A stretch of DNA of 64,000 bases, from assembly GCF_040365225.1 (NCBI RefSeq), contig NZ_AP028055.1, positions 2,108,001 through 2,172,000 of the forward strand, given 5' to 3'. This DNA is from Bacteroides sedimenti. GTDB lineage: Bacteria > Bacteroidota > Bacteroidia > Bacteroidales > Bacteroidaceae. Positions within the stretch are counted from its first letter, which is position 1; each line of letters begins with the position of its first letter. The translations under genes and the position numbers were made by a program. The notes under the pieces were generated by a model. That model did no database searches and was not told where the DNA came from. It saw only the letters and a list, made by a program, of their open reading frames with translations. Shown here piece after piece: positions 62,003 to 64,000 of this stretch.

Positions 62003-62185
62003 ATGGAATCGAGTTGCAACAACTGCTCTATGAGGGCAAAATACGAAAAAAGTCCAAAATCATTAATTGGACGTTTCTGGCGTTGGCATATTAACTTCTG
62101 TCCGGGCTGGAAAGGATATTTTTCATCTCTTTCACTTGAACAGCAAGAGGAGTTAAGAAAGAAATATAATTTCAAAAAATATTAG
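62003..62185 (+). CDS. Small conserved-looking CxxC protein
   Basis: A 60-residue protein starting MESSCNNCSMRAKYEKSPKS, followed by a compact aromatic segment (FWRWHINFCPGWKGY) and a helical tail. A CxxC pair, a later Cys and His suggest metal binding. I recall very similar small proteins in other Bacteroides genomes, with the same CxxCxMR and FWRWHxxFCPGWK blocks, so it is probably real. Function unknown. Stands alone about 250 bp after mnmE. Confidence 0.8.
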   Translation: MESSCNNCSMRAKYEKSPKSLIGRFWRWHINFCPGWKGYFSSLSLEQQEELRKKYNFKKY

Positions 62186-62389
62186 CTATACGCTGCATCC
62201 TACCTTATAGTCTTTAAAGATATACTAATGAATTTGAGACGGCCGACCATAATATAATATCCACAAGCAGTATACTCTGATTGAATTTGCTGGTGAAGTG
62301 TTTTGGATCTTGCGCAAGAAATGATGAAGATATTGAAAGTAGTTCCAGCTCTAAAAAAATGGAATTTGGAATGAATAAGTTATATAAAT

Positions 62390-62926
62390 ATGAAACTATT
62401 TGATGACGTATCACTCCGACCATTACAATGGGATGATGCAACAGACATATATAATACGATAGTTGCTCAAAAAGAGTATCTGGGACGTTGGTTGCCTTTT
62501 GTAGCCTTTACGGACTCTGTGCAGTTTACACAAGAGTTTGTAGACTCTTCCATGAAAATGGAGGATGAAACTTTCACAATCCGCAAAGACAATAAATTTA
62601 TCGGCCTTATTGGATTTAAAGCTACTGATAAAGGAAATTGCAAAACAGAAATCGGATATTGGCTATCAAGTGAGTATCAAGGGCAAGGCATAGTAACTCG
62701 TGCAGTTGAACAGTTGTGCAAATATGCCTTCGAAAATCTAGGAATAAACCGTATCCAGATAAAGAGTGCTGTTGGTAATACTCAGAGCAGTAATATCCCT
62801 AAGCGACTAGGGTTTAGCTTTGAGGGCATAGAACGTGCCGGTGAATTATTTCCTGATGGGAGCTTTGCCGACATTGAAGTTTACAGCATTTTAAAAAAGG
62901 AATATACCATTGGCAATAATGGTTGA
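62390..62926 (+). CDS. GNAT-family N-acetyltransferase (RimJ/RimL-like)
   Basis: A 178-residue protein beginning with the RimJ/RimL-type LRPLQWDDATDIY. The acetyl-CoA-binding region (about 95-115) reads YWLSSEYQGQGIVTRAV, the GNAT motif A Q/RxxGxG/A, and a later NTQSSNIPKRLGFSFEG forms motif B. It is likely a protein-N-terminal or antibiotic/small-molecule acetyltransferase; the substrate is unknown. Single gene between the CxxC protein and the MerR regulator. Confidence 0.92.
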   Translation: MKLFDDVSLRPLQWDDATDIYNTIVAQKEYLGRWLPFVAFTDSVQFTQEFVDSSMKMEDETFTIRKDNKFIGLIGFKATDKGNCKTEIGYWLSSEYQGQGIVTRAVEQLCKYAFENLGINRIQIKSAVGNTQSSNIPKRLGFSFEGIERAGELFPDGSFADIEVYSILKKEYTIGNNG

Positions 62927-63007
62927 TTATATCGGGTTTGTTATGGAATCAACTAGTGAAATTTCAGAGATTTATACCCCAATCGAATAAAAAATATCGA
63001 AAAACGC

Positions 63008-63032
63008 TTGACTCGTCCCTTAGGGTAACATT
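63008..63032. promoter_or_regulatory. MerR-type operator upstream of the MerR gene
   Basis: TTGACTCGTCCCTTAGGGTA followed by ACA forms an imperfect dyad centred on CCCTTAGGG. It sits directly upstream of the -7 box at 63033-63040 and strongly resembles operators in promoters controlled by MerR-family regulators. Autoregulation is inferred. Confidence 0.55.
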
Positions 63033-63040
63033 TATATTTG
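63033..63040 (+). promoter_or_regulatory. -7 box of the MerR gene
   Basis: TATATTTG matches TAnnTTTG. The TTG at 63008-63010 is 22 bp upstream, longer than the usual 19-20 bp spacer, a feature seen in MerR-activated promoters. Confidence 0.55.
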
Positions 63041-63068
63041 CACCATAAACCAAATGCGCACGAAGTTT

Positions 63069-63896
63069 ATGAATACAAAAATGAAGTTTAAAATCGGAGA
63101 ATTCTCCAAACTTTGCCAAGTTACGGTCAAAACCCTGCGTCACTATGAAGAGGTGGGACTACTGATTCCTATCGAGGTAGATGAGTGGACGGGATACCGC
63201 TACTACGATATCTCGCAACTGCGACGTATGAATCGAATTGTATATCTGAAAAGGCTGGGATTTTCGCTCGAAGATATTTTTGATATTTTCGAAGAAAGTC
63301 TCCAGATGCCAACCGAAGAGATGATACGCATGAAAATTGCACAATCAGAAAATGAGATTCAGTCTTTGATATGGCGACAAACGGAACTTGTAAAGCTGGA
63401 AACAATGCTCCATAAACAAGAGAACATTATGGAAAAAGTATTTGAGAAATCGTTACCATCAAGGGTTTTTGCAACTCACCGTCGTAAAATCGACTCTTAT
63501 CAAGAGATGTTCAATCTGTGTCCAAATATCATTGGACCAGAGATGAGACGTCTGGGCTGTGAGTGTCCCGAGCCTCAATATTGCTTTACTATTGAACATC
63601 AAACGGAGTATGGTAAGGATATTGATATTGAGTATTTTGAAGCAGTTGATAAAAGAGGTGAGGATTCCGAATTGATTAAGTTCAAAGTGTTGCCAGAAGT
63701 GCCAGTTGCACTCTGCATTAAACACTATGGTGCCTACGAAAAAATGCCTGAAACCTTTGCTGAGCTTTATTCTTATGCCGAGGCAAACGGATATGAGCCC
63801 ACGGAACTTGCCCGTTTTAATTATATAGATGGCATCTGGAACAAAGAGTCTGTAGATGAATGGTTGACCGAGATTCAGTTACCTGTCAGAAAATAG
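63069..63896 (+). CDS. MerR-family transcriptional regulator with GyrI-like effector domain
   Basis: A roughly 275-residue regulator. The N-terminal winged helix (FKIGEFSKLCQVTVKTLRHYEEVGLL, then GYRYYDISQL) is typical of MerR. A dimerisation coiled coil follows (about 85-120), then a C-terminal GyrI-like effector-binding domain (about 125-275: ALCIKHYGAYEKMPETFAEL). Such proteins (BmrR-like) sense hydrophobic or cationic compounds. Possible starts are the ATGs at 63054, 63069 and 63081. 63069 is chosen because it follows a purine-rich stretch and leaves room after the predicted transcription start. Confidence 0.92.
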   Translation: MNTKMKFKIGEFSKLCQVTVKTLRHYEEVGLLIPIEVDEWTGYRYYDISQLRRMNRIVYLKRLGFSLEDIFDIFEESLQMPTEEMIRMKIAQSENEIQSLIWRQTELVKLETMLHKQENIMEKVFEKSLPSRVFATHRRKIDSYQEMFNLCPNIIGPEMRRLGCECPEPQYCFTIEHQTEYGKDIDIEYFEAVDKRGEDSELIKFKVLPEVPVALCIKHYGAYEKMPETFAELYSYAEANGYEPTELARFNYIDGIWNKESVDEWLTEIQLPVRK

Positions 63897-63912
63897 CACT
63901 CAGAGTTAATAA

Positions 63913-63957
63913 TAACGCCATACTCCACCAAGGGTATGGTGTTAATTCATTTATTTT
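63913..63957 (+). terminator. Intrinsic terminator after the MerR gene
   Basis: TAACGCCATAC (63913-63923) pairs with GTATGGTGTTA (63934-63944) with one wobble, followed by an imperfect T-rich tract. Confidence 0.75.
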
Positions 63958-64000
63958 AAAACTCCTATCGTTTGTTCATGCAAAAATATAACTGAAACTG

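Overview
This 64 kb window looks like a chromosomal segment of a Bacteroidales bacterium, most likely a Bacteroides-type genome. Three things point there. The DNA is AT-rich. Promoters follow the Bacteroidetes pattern (a -7 box TAnnTTTG, occasionally with a TTG/TTTG element 19-20 bp upstream) and E. coli-type boxes are absent. Many gene families are typical of the group: DUF4827, DUF2027-Smr, DUF4836, DUF5063, DUF5687, DUF3575, DUF4402 and a T9SS sorting domain. No rRNA, tRNA, CRISPR array, intact insertion sequence or prophage was seen.

Layout. 1-7.4 kb: end of fmt, an ECF sigma factor, a small ORF, then rpe, comEC, a DHH phosphoesterase, a DUF4827 lipoprotein and glmM. 7.4-13.4 kb: queA, a Nudix hydrolase and a GlsB-like protein on the minus strand, then a DUF2027-Smr protein, an unknown exported protein, a DUF554 protein and a flavodoxin. 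13.9-29.2 kb: an accessory surface-structure region (below). 29.2-30.6 kb: gene-free DNA with a Fur-like box, a decayed transposase-like fragment and the long leader of a cold-shock gene. 30.6-31.4 kb: cold-shock-domain and RRM RNA-binding proteins. 31.5-38.9 kb: two minus-strand operons (bifunctional nuclease, RsmE, DUF4836 and an ABC pair; DUF5063, a 3'-5' exonuclease and RlmI). 39.2-49.6 kb: ftsK, lolA-like, trxB, an M16 protease, a DUF5687 transporter pair and a TraB/GumN protein. 49.7-50.5 kb: an intergenic island of phased and inverted repeats. 50.5-61.8 kb: rplU, rpmA, serS, a fused NfnA/NfnB-type flavoprotein, a DMT protein, ttcA-like, a TPR/PD40 protein, nfeD, floA, a nucleoside phosphorylase and mnmE. 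62-64 kb: a small CxxC protein, a GNAT acetyltransferase and a MerR regulator.

The most interesting region is 13.9-29.2 kb. A minus-strand operon encodes a 122-aa protein of unknown function, a large beta-rich protein with a C-terminal T9SS sorting domain, four secreted DUF4402-like subunits that share a C-terminal beta-strand signature, a pilus-type periplasmic chaperone and an outer-membrane usher-like protein. An intrinsic terminator sits just after the subunit nearest the chaperone, as expected if that subunit is made in excess. Converging on it is a plus-strand operon with a DUF3868-like OmpA/TPR protein, an outer-membrane protein built from three tandem beta-barrel-like repeats, and a DUF3575 protein. 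I infer a Bacteroidetes chaperone-usher surface fibre combined with parts usually associated with Bacteroidetes fimbriae and the type IX secretion system.

The second notable signal is a pair of intergenic arrays (7642-7713 and 49732-49803). Each has four TGTACA palindromes at an exact 22-bp period, and each lies downstream of an intrinsic terminator. The second array sits beside a 20-bp perfect palindrome made of GTGACTT/AAGTCAC repeats.
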